Shown: positions 1 through 7,152 of the stretch, piece after piece
Layout: every line of letters begins with the position of its first letter
How positions within the stretch are numbered: the first letter of the stretch is position 1
NCBI GenBank assembly: GCA_002716045.1
Contig: PAZC01000049.1
Coordinates: forward strand, 1-43,928
Direction of reading: 5' to 3'
DNA from: Opitutia bacterium
GTDB lineage: Bacteria > Verrucomicrobiota > Verrucomicrobiia > Opitutales > Seribacteraceae
Length of the DNA stretch: 43,928 bases
The notes under the pieces: generated by a model
What the model was told of the DNA's origin: nothing
The model's database searches: none
What the model saw: the letters and a program-made list of their open reading frames with translations, nothing else
Made by a program: the position numbers and the translations under genes

Positions 1-165
1 CACAGTCTCACCTTTCTTGACTTTGTGAACGAATCCTTTTCGAGGGAAATCGTCTGAAAAGGAAAGGTCAGATGCGTCACCTCCGTGGGGCTTGTGCGCT
101 CCGGGCATTCCGTTGCAGCCGACCATGAGCAGGGCGACAAATAGAGAGAGTAGAATAACTTTCAT
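1..165 (-). CDS. LysM-like lipoprotein, N-terminal part (runs off left edge)
   Basis: The frame starts with ATG at 165 and stays open for 55 codons to the window edge, so only the N-terminus is seen. Residues 1-17 form a lipoprotein signal peptide (MKVILL, hydrophobic core, lipobox LMVGC with Cys17 as the lipidated residue). A short polar linker rich in Gly, His and Asp follows. The last visible residues, HKVKKGETV, read like the start of a LysM peptidoglycan-binding domain, which typically opens with YxVxxGDT. An envelope-anchored, wall-binding lipoprotein is therefore the best guess; the LysM call rests on nine residues and is tentative. No convincing Shine-Dalgarno sequence lies upstream. 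Confidence 0.6.
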   Translation of the reverse strand, partial: MKVILLSLFVALLMVGCNGMPGAHKPHGGDASDLSFSDDFPRKGFVHKVKKGETV

Positions 166-254
166 CCTACGACCCCAACCCAAAGCCCGAGTCCCGTCAA
201 CCGCTTTGCCGATTCCCTGAGGCGCCAGGGGGATGCAGTCGGGGTTATTTGCGC

Positions 255-266
255 GGCCTTGAGGCC
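255..266. other. Small GGCC-TTGA-GGCC hairpin
   Basis: A perfect 4-bp inverted repeat with a 4-nt loop lies 29 nt beyond the stop codon of the minus-strand CvfB-like gene. A second, 5-bp repeat (CCCTG/CAGGG) lies at 215-230. Neither is followed by a T run on the minus strand, so a terminator role is only possible. Confidence 0.25.
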
Positions 267-294
267 ATCACCTTCAAGGCATGGAGAAGGATAC

Positions 295-750
295 TTATTT
301 AACAAGCTCTATTCCGTCATCCGTTATCTTGATCTTACCCTGTTTGTATAGAGCGCCTATTGCTTGCTTGAATACTTTTTTACTTACTTGAAATTCATCC
401 TTTATATCTTCGGGAGAACTTTTGTCGGCAAATTCAGATTTACCACTAGCCGCTTTGAGATGGGTCATGATTTTTTCAGAAGTTGAGCGTACATGCCTGC
501 CTTTGTCTGGCTGCAAGGAAACATCAATTCTACCATCTTCCCGAACACCTGTAATATATCCTATGAGTTTTTGCCCTTCGTGGTACTCCTCATAAACCTG
601 ATTACTATACACCAATCCCGTATACTCATCATTGATCGCTACCTTCATCCCCAAATCAGTGAAGGCGTATACCTCCAAGTCCACTTTCTCCCATCGATAG
701 AATTCGTCCGGCTCAACTGTTTCGATTAAATAATCAAAATCATTTTTCAT
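295..750 (-). CDS. CvfB/YitL-type S1-domain RNA-binding protein, half-length
   Basis: This 151-residue protein matches the C-terminal half of the CvfB (YitL) family. Residues about 20-82 form an S1-like OB fold with the family pattern GMKVAIND, TGLVYSNQV, LIGYITGVREDGRIDVSLQP. Residues about 85-151 form the C-terminal winged helix (SPEDIKDEFQVSKKVFKQAI, then a YKQGKI wing). CvfB homologues are usually about 280-300 residues, with further S1-like domains ahead; those are absent, and no remnant is readable upstream in any frame. A -10-like TATAGA on the minus strand (766-761) sits only 10 nt before the ATG. The gene is visibly more AT-rich than most of the window. The role is probably RNA binding in post-transcriptional control; the domain assignment is firm, the cellular role is not. 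Confidence 0.75.
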   Translation of the reverse strand: MKNDFDYLIETVEPDEFYRWEKVDLEVYAFTDLGMKVAINDEYTGLVYSNQVYEEYHEGQKLIGYITGVREDGRIDVSLQPDKGRHVRSTSEKIMTHLKAASGKSEFADKSSPEDIKDEFQVSKKVFKQAIGALYKQGKIKITDDGIELVK

Positions 751-864
751 TTCCTGTTGTCTATACCAAATCTTTGGATTTTCGAAACATCGATTTTGAT
801 TTGTTATTCGTCGCGTTTCGGGTTTGCGATTGCAAACGTCAGAGTGGAGGTGGCTCAGGGTCGG

Positions 865-981
865 CTATGCCGCTTCGTGTTGCAGTGCAGTTATGACTCG
901 CAGGATGTCATTTTCGGGCAGTAGTTGTTTCAAGCGCGCAGGATTGACCGTGGTTCGCCCCGAGGTATAGATTCGCTCCAT
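865..981 (-). CDS. Possible small protein, 38 residues, unknown
   Basis: A 38-codon frame with ATG at 981 and TAG at 865 fills most of the gap between the CvfB-like gene and the membrane protein. The product begins MERIYTSGRTTVNPARL and continues with a mixed-charge helix-like stretch (KQLLPENDILRVITALQ) before HEAA, a composition plausible for a real soluble peptide. Its start codon overlaps the plus-strand start at 980, and it has no Shine-Dalgarno sequence. The putative plus-strand promoter at 944-971 lies inside it, so both may not be used. I do not recognise a family. Confidence 0.25.
   Translation of the reverse strand: MERIYTSGRTTVNPARLKQLLPENDILRVITALQHEAA
944..971 (+). promoter_or_regulatory. 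Putative sigma-70 promoter abutting the start codon at 980
   Basis: TTGACC (944-949), a 16-nt spacer and TATAGA (966-971). The -10 box ends 8 nt before the ATG at 980, so transcription would begin at or next to the start codon, giving a leaderless or almost leaderless mRNA. Confidence 0.4.
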
Positions 982-1354
982 GACTGATGCGATTCCATGG
1001 GATGTGGTCATGGCATTCTCCGTTTTCTCGGCGTTTGTGTTTTATCAGCAACTGCACCTCAAGAATTTTCGTGGGGAAAGCCGAACCGCCGAGGTGGTTT
1101 TGTCCATCTCCTGCTTCCTCGGAATAGCCACTGGCATCGTGTTCCTGGTGCGCTACGGATTGCGCTTGGGCTGGCTGTCCCCGCTTTTGCTGTTTGGAAT
1201 CAGCTTCGTTTCCAAACTGGTCGTCATTGCCTTGGAAGTCGTCTTTGCCTCAAGGTCGAGCCGAGACAATATTCTTCTCAGCATGTTGGGGTTCATCGGA
1301 TGGCCGGTCTGCGCTTTCCTGGTGTTCTCCTATATGCCGGAGGTCACCGAGTAG
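980..1354 (+). CDS. Small integral membrane protein, unknown family
   Basis: The 124-residue product is mostly hydrophobic, with about four membrane segments near residues 7-25, 42-60, 67-90 and 100-118. They are separated by short charged loops (KNFRGESRT and ASRSSRDN). No catalytic motif or recognisable family signature is visible. The start at 980 is supported by a promoter-like element ending 8 nt upstream; a GAGGT at 962-966 is too far away (13 nt) for a typical ribosome site. The GH5 gene begins 36 nt downstream on the same strand, so the two may be co-transcribed, but nothing in the sequence links their functions. Confidence 0.65.
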   Translation: MTDAIPWDVVMAFSVFSAFVFYQQLHLKNFRGESRTAEVVLSISCFLGIATGIVFLVRYGLRLGWLSPLLLFGISFVSKLVVIALEVVFASRSSRDNILLSMLGFIGWPVCAFLVFSYMPEVTE

Positions 1355-1390
1355 GGCCCCATAAACAAGAAATCCCACGATCCCGCCGCC

Positions 1391-2527
1391 ATGAAGAAAT
1401 TACTGATCGCACTGTCTATGGTTTTGTCACTGACCGTGGCAAGCCGAGTGCTTGCCGCTGACAAACTGCCGCCCACTCCCTTCTCCACCAAGGGGGCCAA
1501 GATCGTCGACGCCAAGGGCGCGCCCGTCCTTGTGCGGGGGGTGAGCTGGTTCGGCATGGAAACGGAAACCCATGTTCCGCACGGGCTTTGGGCCCGCGGC
1601 TACAAGGAGACTTTGCAGCACATCAGCGAGATGGGTTTCAACCTAATACGCCTGCCGTTTTCATTGAACGCCTTGCGATCCAGGAAAATCAGTGGCATCG
1701 ATTTCAACAAGGGGAGCAACCGCGACTTCCAAGGCAAGACCCCGCTGCAGGCAATGGACTTGGTCATCGAGGAGGCGAGGCGCCGGAACTTGCTGATTTT
1801 GCTGGATTTTCATCGACTCAATGATCGTGAAATCCCCGAGCTTTGGTACGGGGACGGCTACACCGAAAAGGACTGGATCGACACTTGGCTGATGCTTGCC
1901 AAGCGTTACCGCAAGCAAGCCAACGTCATCGGCGCGGACATCAAGAACGAACCGCACGGCCGGGCCAGTTGGGGAACGGGCGACCTGAAGACCGACTGGC
2001 GCCTGGCCGCGGAGCGCGCCGGCAATGCAATCCACAAAGTGAATCCGGACTGGTTGATCGTGGTCGAGGGAATAGACAAGAACGTGCCCGGCCAAAAATT
2101 GCCTGGTCATTGGTGGGGCGGCAACCTGGAGGGGGTGCGCAAGTTCCCGGTTCGCCTCAAGGTGCCGCGCAAACTGGTCTACTCACCCCATGAATACGGG
2201 ACGGGCGTGCATCATGCGAAATGGTTCGATGATCCCAAGTTCCCGAACAATTTGCGTTACCGTTGGGAGACCGGGTTTCATTACATTGCCCGTGAAGGAA
2301 TTGCTCCCGTGCTGGTCGGTGAATTCGGCGGGCGGAAAGTGGACGCCAAGTCGAAGGAAGGCATTTGGCAGCGCCACTTCGTGGCCTACCTGAAGGAAAA
2401 GGAACTCGGCTTCATCTACTGGTGCTGGAATCCCAATGGCGGCGACACAGGCGGCTTGGTCAAGGATGACTGGAAGACCGAGGAGACCCACAAGGTGAGG
2501 CTTCTCCAGTCGCTGTTGGGCAAATAG
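1391..2527 (+). CDS. Secreted GH5 endo-beta-1,4-glucanase, E1/Cel5A-like
   Basis: This 378-residue glycoside hydrolase has a signal peptide (about residues 1-22, cleaved after VLA). The (beta/alpha)8 GH5 barrel follows with the expected catalytic pair: acid/base Glu187 in KNEPHG and nucleophile Glu311 in VGEFGG. Other active-site elements visible are LLDFHR (137-142), YSPHEYG (264-270) and YWCWNPNGGDTGG near the end. From memory, it closely follows Acidothermus endoglucanase E1 (subfamily GH5_1): GLWARGY, DWRLAAERAGNA, WWGGNLEGV and VKDDWKTEE all have near-identical counterparts there. The likely activity is endo-hydrolysis of cellulose or related beta-1,4-glucans outside the cytoplasm. No carbohydrate-binding module is present. 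The length is normal for a single-domain enzyme. Confidence 0.88.
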   Translation: MKKLLIALSMVLSLTVASRVLAADKLPPTPFSTKGAKIVDAKGAPVLVRGVSWFGMETETHVPHGLWARGYKETLQHISEMGFNLIRLPFSLNALRSRKISGIDFNKGSNRDFQGKTPLQAMDLVIEEARRRNLLILLDFHRLNDREIPELWYGDGYTEKDWIDTWLMLAKRYRKQANVIGADIKNEPHGRASWGTGDLKTDWRLAAERAGNAIHKVNPDWLIVVEGIDKNVPGQKLPGHWWGGNLEGVRKFPVRLKVPRKLVYSPHEYGTGVHHAKWFDDPKFPNNLRYRWETGFHYIAREGIAPVLVGEFGGRKVDAKSKEGIWQRHFVAYLKEKELGFIYWCWNPNGGDTGGLVKDDWKTEETHKVRLLQSLLGK

Positions 2528-2539
2528 GCTGCGTCCCGC

Positions 2540-3943
2540 TTATTGGGGAAATGCCTTTGCGCTCCACTCGGCTTGCAGCTGGATCATTTCTTTCAGGACC
2601 TCTGGTTTTTCCTTGGCGTAGTCATGGGTCTCCGGTTCGTCGCCGGCCAAGCTGTAGAGCCAGAAGCGCTCGCGGGCTCCTTCCCAGCGCCCTTTTTTGC
2701 GAATGAGTTTCCAGTCGCCTTTGCGAAAGGCCCAGTTGTTTTGCCATTGAAAATAGAGCGTGGGATGAGGCGAGGGCGCCTTGGCCGAACGTATGACGGG
2801 CAAGAGGCTACGTCCGTCGAGCTTCTTTTTCGGTGGCTTCACGCCGCAGAGCTCGAGTATGGTGGGATACCAGTCCATGGCGGTGACCGCTTGGTGGCGG
2901 ACCTGTCCTTGGGGGAGCTTGGCGGTGTAGCTTATGATGGCGGGCACGCGTATGCCGCCCTCGAAGAAAGTGCCTTTGTGGCCGGTCCACTTGCCGGTGT
3001 TGCCGCCACCGTCATTGGGGCGGTCTCCCACGCTGAAGCGATGCCCCTTGTGGTAGCCGCTGCGGTGGTTGTCGATCTTCACTTGGAAGAAGTCATAGCT
3101 TTGGTAGGACTGGTGTCCGTTGTCGCTCATGAAGATCAGTATGGTGTCCTCGCGCAACCCGAGGGCATCCAGTTTCTTCATCACTTGGCCAATCAGGTCA
3201 TCGGTGGTGTGGACGAATGCGGAGTAGGTCCGGCGTGGCTCCTCGAGGTGGGCGAACTTGGCGAGGTGTTCTTTCGTCGGTTGCTCGGGATAGTGCGGCG
3301 TGTTGAGAGCGAGATAGATGAAGAAGGGGCGTTTCTTGTTTTGCTCGATGAAGCGGTTGGCCCGGTCGATCGTCATTTGCGGAAAATATCTTCCCTTGGC
3401 CCAGATTTCACGGGTCCCTTCATAGAGATCATGGAAGCCGTCGCCCTGTAGGAAGAAATGGGTGTGGTTTTCGACGAAGCCTCCGCGTATGCCGAAGAAT
3501 TCGTCGAAGCCTTGGCGTGTGGGACCGTGGTCAGGATGCGCCCCCAAGTGCCATTTGCCAAAAAGCGCCGTGCGGTAACCGCCGGCTTTCAAGGCCTCCG
3601 CCAAGGTGACTTCGGCTAGGTCCATGTTGATGCCTTTCTCGACTGCCCGCATATCACCTTGCACCCAGGAATTGACGTTGCCGCGCTGAGGATGCCTGCC
3701 AGTCAGCAGGGCGGCCCGCGATGGGCAGCAAAAGGAGTGAGCGTAGGCTTGGGTGAAGCGCGTACCGGTGGCGGCCAGTTTGTCCAGGCTCGGCGTGATC
3801 AAGTGTTTCGAGCCGTAGCAACGGGCGTCCAAGGTGCCTTGGTCATCAGTGAAGAATATAACGACGTTGGGCTTCTCCTCGGCCTGGGCCCAAGGCATGC
3901 CAAAGCACAGGGCGCAGATCCAATGGACGCTACGCAGGAACAT
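2540..3943 (-). CDS. Secreted sulfatase (FGly-dependent, arylsulfatase family)
   Basis: The 467-residue protein starts with a signal peptide (residues 1-21, ending WAQA). The sulfatase core opens with PNVVIFFTDDQG, which supplies metal-binding aspartates (Asp33, Asp34). Next comes the sulfatase signature C-x-P-S-R-x4-TG at residues 72-82 (CCPSRAALLTG); Cys72 would be converted to formylglycine by a maturase encoded elsewhere. GKWHLG and IFMSDNGHQS supply further metal and sulfate ligands. The substrate cannot be read from sequence, but sulfated polysaccharide is typical for exported sulfatases of this phylum. The gene lies 45 nt downstream of the peroxidase gene on the same strand and converges with the GH5 gene (12-nt gap). 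Confidence 0.93.
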   Translation of the reverse strand: MFLRSVHWICALCFGMPWAQAEEKPNVVIFFTDDQGTLDARCYGSKHLITPSLDKLAATGTRFTQAYAHSFCCPSRAALLTGRHPQRGNVNSWVQGDMRAVEKGINMDLAEVTLAEALKAGGYRTALFGKWHLGAHPDHGPTRQGFDEFFGIRGGFVENHTHFFLQGDGFHDLYEGTREIWAKGRYFPQMTIDRANRFIEQNKKRPFFIYLALNTPHYPEQPTKEHLAKFAHLEEPRRTYSAFVHTTDDLIGQVMKKLDALGLREDTILIFMSDNGHQSYQSYDFFQVKIDNHRSGYHKGHRFSVGDRPNDGGGNTGKWTGHKGTFFEGGIRVPAIISYTAKLPQGQVRHQAVTAMDWYPTILELCGVKPPKKKLDGRSLLPVIRSAKAPSPHPTLYFQWQNNWAFRKGDWKLIRKKGRWEGARERFWLYSLAGDEPETHDYAKEKPEVLKEMIQLQAEWSAKAFPQ

Positions 3944-3988
3944 GCGAATGGAGAAGTTCGACTGCCTGAAGCCGCTCTTGGCGGCGGA

Positions 3989-4543
3989 CTACTTTTTGCC
4001 CAAGGCCTTTTCGATCGCTGCGGTCACCTTGGGGGCATCTGGTTTTTCGCGGGGCTCGAAGCGCTCGAGAGGTTGGCCATCCTTGCCCACGAGAAACTTG
4101 CCGAAATTCCATTTCACGTTGCCGGGAAAAGCGCCGTCCTTGCCGGTGAGTCGCTGGTAGAGCTCGTGTTGCTTGGGGCCGGCCTTGACCACCAACTTGT
4201 CGAACATGGGGAAGGTGACGTCATAGCGGCTGGAGCAGAACTTCTTGATTTCCTCGTTGCTGCCGGGCTCTTGTCCGCCGAAGTCGTTGCAGGGAAAGCC
4301 GAGCACTGAAAATCCCTTTTCCTTGTACTTGCGGTGGATGGCTTCCAGTTCCTTGTATTGCTTGGTCAAGCCGCACCGGGACGCAACGTTGACGACCAAT
4401 ACGACCTTGCCCTTGTAGTCGCCCAGACTGGCGGCTTTGCCGTCAATGTCCTTCAGCTTGATGTCGTGCAGTGAATCTTTCTTGGCAGTTGCCGCGAAAG
4501 GAAGGGCGACGAATAGGAGAAGAGAGAGTAATTTCGTTTTCAT
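3989..4543 (-). CDS. Exported glutathione peroxidase-type thiol peroxidase
   Basis: With the ATG at 4543 the protein has 184 residues (an in-frame ATG at 4552 adds three). A signal peptide covers about residues 1-20 (ATA-K). The thioredoxin-fold GPx core carries peroxidatic Cys57 in NVASRCGLTKQY, Gln91 in FGGQEPG and Trp145-Asn146 in WNFGKF, the conserved catalytic tetrad. A further Cys in LGFPCNDF (Cys85) may be the resolving cysteine, as in thioredoxin-dependent GPx. Cys, not selenocysteine, occupies the active site. Export suggests reduction of lipid or hydrogen peroxides in the periplasm. It is probably co-transcribed with the sulfatase downstream; the reason for that pairing is unclear. 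Confidence 0.9.
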   Translation of the reverse strand: MKTKLLSLLLFVALPFAATAKKDSLHDIKLKDIDGKAASLGDYKGKVVLVVNVASRCGLTKQYKELEAIHRKYKEKGFSVLGFPCNDFGGQEPGSNEEIKKFCSSRYDVTFPMFDKLVVKAGPKQHELYQRLTGKDGAFPGNVKWNFGKFLVGKDGQPLERFEPREKPDAPKVTAAIEKALGKK

Positions 4544-4756
4544 GGCATGCATGGAGTTGATTTTTCGGGGATTCGAGTTTCCCCCATGCCAGCGAATCGT
4601 GGCCTTCGAGGCAAGCGCGAAGGAGTTCGACTTGAGTCTTTTGCGCCCGAGGCTTCCCTGTTTGAATTGTCAGTGGATCAGGGTTTGTGATTGAAAAACG
4701 GACCTGTTTTCCAACACTTCCCCGCACTCACCTTGAATCTAATCCGTTCATTCATC

Positions 4757-6028
4757 ATGAAATTTCCATACTCTCTTTTGGGCTGCCTTCTCCTCACAGC
4801 TTCCGTTGCCGCCGCCGAGTGGCCCCAGTACCACGGCGTAAATTCCGACAAGAAATCTCAGGAGGCCCTGACCTCCGCCGCTTGGCTCAAGAACAGTTCC
4901 TCGCAGTTGTGGAAGGCGAAGACACCGCTCGGCTTTAGTTCATTCTCGGTTGCAGGCGGCTTGGCTTATACCTTGATTGGTCTCGAGGACGAAGACGGTT
5001 TGCAACGCGAAGTGTGCGTGGCCCTCGACGTCCAGAGCGGACGCCAGAAGTGGTCCTCTTGGCTGGATCGCCTCGATTATGGAAGTGGAGGAGGCAATGC
5101 GGGAGCCAATGACAATAAAGGTGGTGATGGCCCGCGCTCCACGCCTTCGATTTCAGATGGCAAGGTCTACGTGTACGACTCCGAGATGAACCTATTTTGC
5201 CTCGATGCCAAGACCGGCAAGCAAGCATGGAAAGTGAGTGTGCAAAAGCGACACAAGGGACAGCCCATCAAGTGGGAGAACGCCTCCGCTCCCTTGATCG
5301 AGGGAAACAAGGTGATTGTCTACGGAGGTGGCCCTGGCCAGACCTTTCTGGCTTTGGACAAGGCGAACGGCGACGTCATCTGGGCGAGTGGCAAGGAAAC
5401 CATCACCCATGCCACACCGATTGCCGCGACCATTCATGGAGTGCGCCAAGTGATTTTCTTTTGTGTTTCCGGCTTAGTGTCTGTGGACGCTTCATCGGGC
5501 AAGGAATTGTGGCGTCAGAAGTTTCGTTTCAAGGTATCCACCGCGGCTGCTCCGATTGTTGCGGGTGATCACGTTTACTGTTCAGCCGGCTACGGCGTGG
5601 GAGCTGGGCTTTATCGGATTTCTCGGAAGGGTGGCAATTTTGCCTCCGCCGAGGTGTGGCGGAAACAGAACGAATTGATCAACCATTGGAGTACACCTGT
5701 CTACCACGAGGGGCATCTTTACGGCATGTTCAGCTTCAAGAAATATGGACAGGGCCCACTGCAGTGCGTGGAGCTCAAGACCGGCAAGGTGAAATGGTCG
5801 AAGGACGGCTATGGTCCGGGCAACGTCATCCTGGCGGGCAAGAACTTGCTGGCCCTTTCCGACATCGGCGAATTGGCGGTGGTGGCCGCGGATCCATCCG
5901 GTTACAAGGAATTGGGCAGACGCAAGGTGATCGGTGGCAAGTGTTGGTCCACCCCCGTGATCAGCGATGGCAAGGTATTTGCCCGCAGCACAACCGAAGC
6001 GGTTTGCCTGAAGGCTTCCAGTCGCTGA
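4757..6028 (+). CDS. Secreted PQQ-like beta-propeller protein
   Basis: I place the start at 4757, giving 423 residues that begin MKFPYSLLG with a signal peptide ending AAA-EW; an upstream TTG at 4691 would bury the signal peptide. After WPQYHG come repeated propeller blades, each with the family pattern of a Gly-rich strand followed by aD-x-x-T/S-G-K/R-x-x-W: LDVQSGRQKW, LDAKTGKQAW, LDKANGDVIW, VDASSGKELW, VELKTGKVKW. An eight-bladed quinoprotein-like fold is expected, but the PQQ and metal ligands of true alcohol dehydrogenases are not apparent, so a catalytic role is doubtful. BamB shares this fold, but the context and N-terminus differ. It resembles the protein at 14258-15490 more than the other two propellers here. 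Confidence 0.85.
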   Translation: MKFPYSLLGCLLLTASVAAAEWPQYHGVNSDKKSQEALTSAAWLKNSSSQLWKAKTPLGFSSFSVAGGLAYTLIGLEDEDGLQREVCVALDVQSGRQKWSSWLDRLDYGSGGGNAGANDNKGGDGPRSTPSISDGKVYVYDSEMNLFCLDAKTGKQAWKVSVQKRHKGQPIKWENASAPLIEGNKVIVYGGGPGQTFLALDKANGDVIWASGKETITHATPIAATIHGVRQVIFFCVSGLVSVDASSGKELWRQKFRFKVSTAAAPIVAGDHVYCSAGYGVGAGLYRISRKGGNFASAEVWRKQNELINHWSTPVYHEGHLYGMFSFKKYGQGPLQCVELKTGKVKWSKDGYGPGNVILAGKNLLALSDIGELAVVAADPSGYKELGRRKVIGGKCWSTPVISDGKVFARSTTEAVCLKASSR

Positions 6029-6086
6029 GCGATCAGGGCGCGAATTCTTGGTTGCTAACTTTCTCTTTTAAGTAGAAAAGTTTATT

Positions 6087-6115
6087 TTGTTCTTATAGCT
6101 AAGAAATTTTACAAT
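6087..6115 (+). promoter_or_regulatory. Putative promoter for the coiled-coil lipoprotein
   Basis: TTGTTC (6087-6092), a 17-nt spacer and TACAAT (6110-6115), in an AT-rich 100-bp gap. The -10 box ends 15 nt before the ATG at 6131, so the leader would be only about 8-10 nt, with no Shine-Dalgarno sequence. Confidence 0.35.
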
Positions 6116-6130
6116 CTAATTTTATCTCTA

Positions 6131-6946
6131 ATGAACTCATCTTCACTTTTATTTCCTTTGGGTGTCCTCTTCCTGTTTTCCTCCTGCTCCCAGTCGCCGT
6201 CGGATCCGGAGTCCTTTGGCGAAGCCGTTCTTCAAGCCTTTATCGAAGAAGATTACGACTCATTCCTGGAAATGACTGCTCCGGAGTTGTCCAAATCTCA
6301 ACTGGAAGACGTGCTTGAAGAATTGAGCGAGCGAAAACTGTCGCACTTGGAGGAGCAACTCAAAGAGGGAAAAGAAGATGAGCAAAAAGAACGTCTCCAG
6401 AAGCAAATCGACAAAATTAAAGAACAGCTTGAAGACTCCTCGTTATTGGAAATGGAAGCGGCCAAGGTGTTTCTGAAGATGTCTTCAGTAGAACTTGATT
6501 TTGATGAATGGAAGGAGCTTTCCGAAGAAGTTCAGCAGCACAGAATCAAAGAATTTGAAAAAGGAATCCTTGAAAAGCAGCGTGAGAATGACGCTGAAGA
6601 TCTGAGTTGGGAAAAAGACTTTTTGAAGGATTTGAAAGCTAGTTCTTTTGACAATACCGCTTTCAATAAATGGAAGGAAAAGAAAGAAGAGTTGAAGAAA
6701 AAATGGAAAGACTCCTTCGATGGCGTGATTAAAAACGGAAAGAGCACGGGAATCAATTGGGAGGACATTAAATTTGAATACGTCGACTTCGACAAAGAAG
6801 AGTTATCTCATGATGACGAAGATATAACCGTTGTGTTTTCTTATAGAGAAGAAAGCTACAAGATCGAGTTGGATGATTGCTTCCAAACAAGTTTGGGAAT
6901 CATCATGGGAGGGATGCCCAAGTGGAGAGGTTCTTTCGATAAATAG
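6131..6946 (+). CDS. Lipoprotein with long charged coiled coil, unknown function
   Basis: The product has 271 residues. Residues 1-19 are a lipoprotein signal with lipobox LFSSC (Cys19). Residues about 27-52 (PESFGEAVLQAFIEEDYDSF, then LEMTAPE) look like the first helices of an NTF2-like/DUF4878 domain. The last 60 residues (DIKFEYVDFD, DITVVFSYREESYKIEL, GMPKWRGSF) resemble its closing beta strands. Between them, about residues 55-200 are extremely rich in Glu and Lys with heptad-like leucines, predicting a long coiled coil. A small domain interrupted by a coiled-coil hairpin is my inference. The gene is clearly more AT-rich than its neighbours, with many AAA/GAA codons, which may reflect composition bias or transfer. 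No enzymatic motif is visible. Confidence 0.75.
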   Translation: MNSSSLLFPLGVLFLFSSCSQSPSDPESFGEAVLQAFIEEDYDSFLEMTAPELSKSQLEDVLEELSERKLSHLEEQLKEGKEDEQKERLQKQIDKIKEQLEDSSLLEMEAAKVFLKMSSVELDFDEWKELSEEVQQHRIKEFEKGILEKQRENDAEDLSWEKDFLKDLKASSFDNTAFNKWKEKKEELKKKWKDSFDGVIKNGKSTGINWEDIKFEYVDFDKEELSHDDEDITVVFSYREESYKIELDDCFQTSLGIIMGGMPKWRGSFDK

Positions 6947-7111
6947 CATCGAGATACGCTCCATCCATAAAGCTATCTTCGTTGACTATGTGGAAGGCGG
7001 GTTGGATCTGAACGAATCGTTTGCTGCGCCTGCGAGCTTATATTTCCTGCCCTAGATTTGGGCCACTTCTAACGATCCTAATTTCCCCAACCCTGTGAAA
7101 TGGGCCTTGAG

Positions 7112-7131
7112 GGCGGCAAGAGTGTGCCGCC
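7112..7131. terminator. Hairpin after the DUF1501 gene, possible terminator
   Basis: GGCGGCA (7112-7118), a 6-nt loop and TGCCGCC (7125-7131) form a perfect 7-bp GC-rich stem 21 nt past the minus-strand stop at 7153. No T tract follows on either strand, so if it terminates transcription it does so weakly or with a factor. A smaller CGCC-TTCA-GGCG stem spans the stop codon itself. Confidence 0.35.
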
Positions 7132-7152
7132 AATGGCAGTGCGATTTCGCCT

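Noticed and set aside
751-979. A frameshifted N-terminal half of CvfB ahead of the half-length gene
   Set aside because: No S1-like sequence is readable in any frame, and the gap is too short (229 bp) to hold the missing domains.
2543-3451. A 302-codon frame on the plus strand opposite the sulfatase gene, and similar long antisense frames at 7480-8421 and 20061-21071
   Set aside because: They lie wholly antisense to well-supported conserved genes, have no recognisable domain and arise from the third-position bias of the real genes.
4691-4756. An upstream TTG start adding 22 residues to the PQQ-like protein
   Set aside because: It would place polar residues before the signal peptide; the ATG at 4757 directly starts a normal Sec signal.
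4757-6028. BamB assignment for the PQQ-like propellers
   Set aside because: BamB is a lipoprotein of the BAM complex with different N-terminal features; these have Sec signals without lipobox and sit beside exported PVC-type genes.
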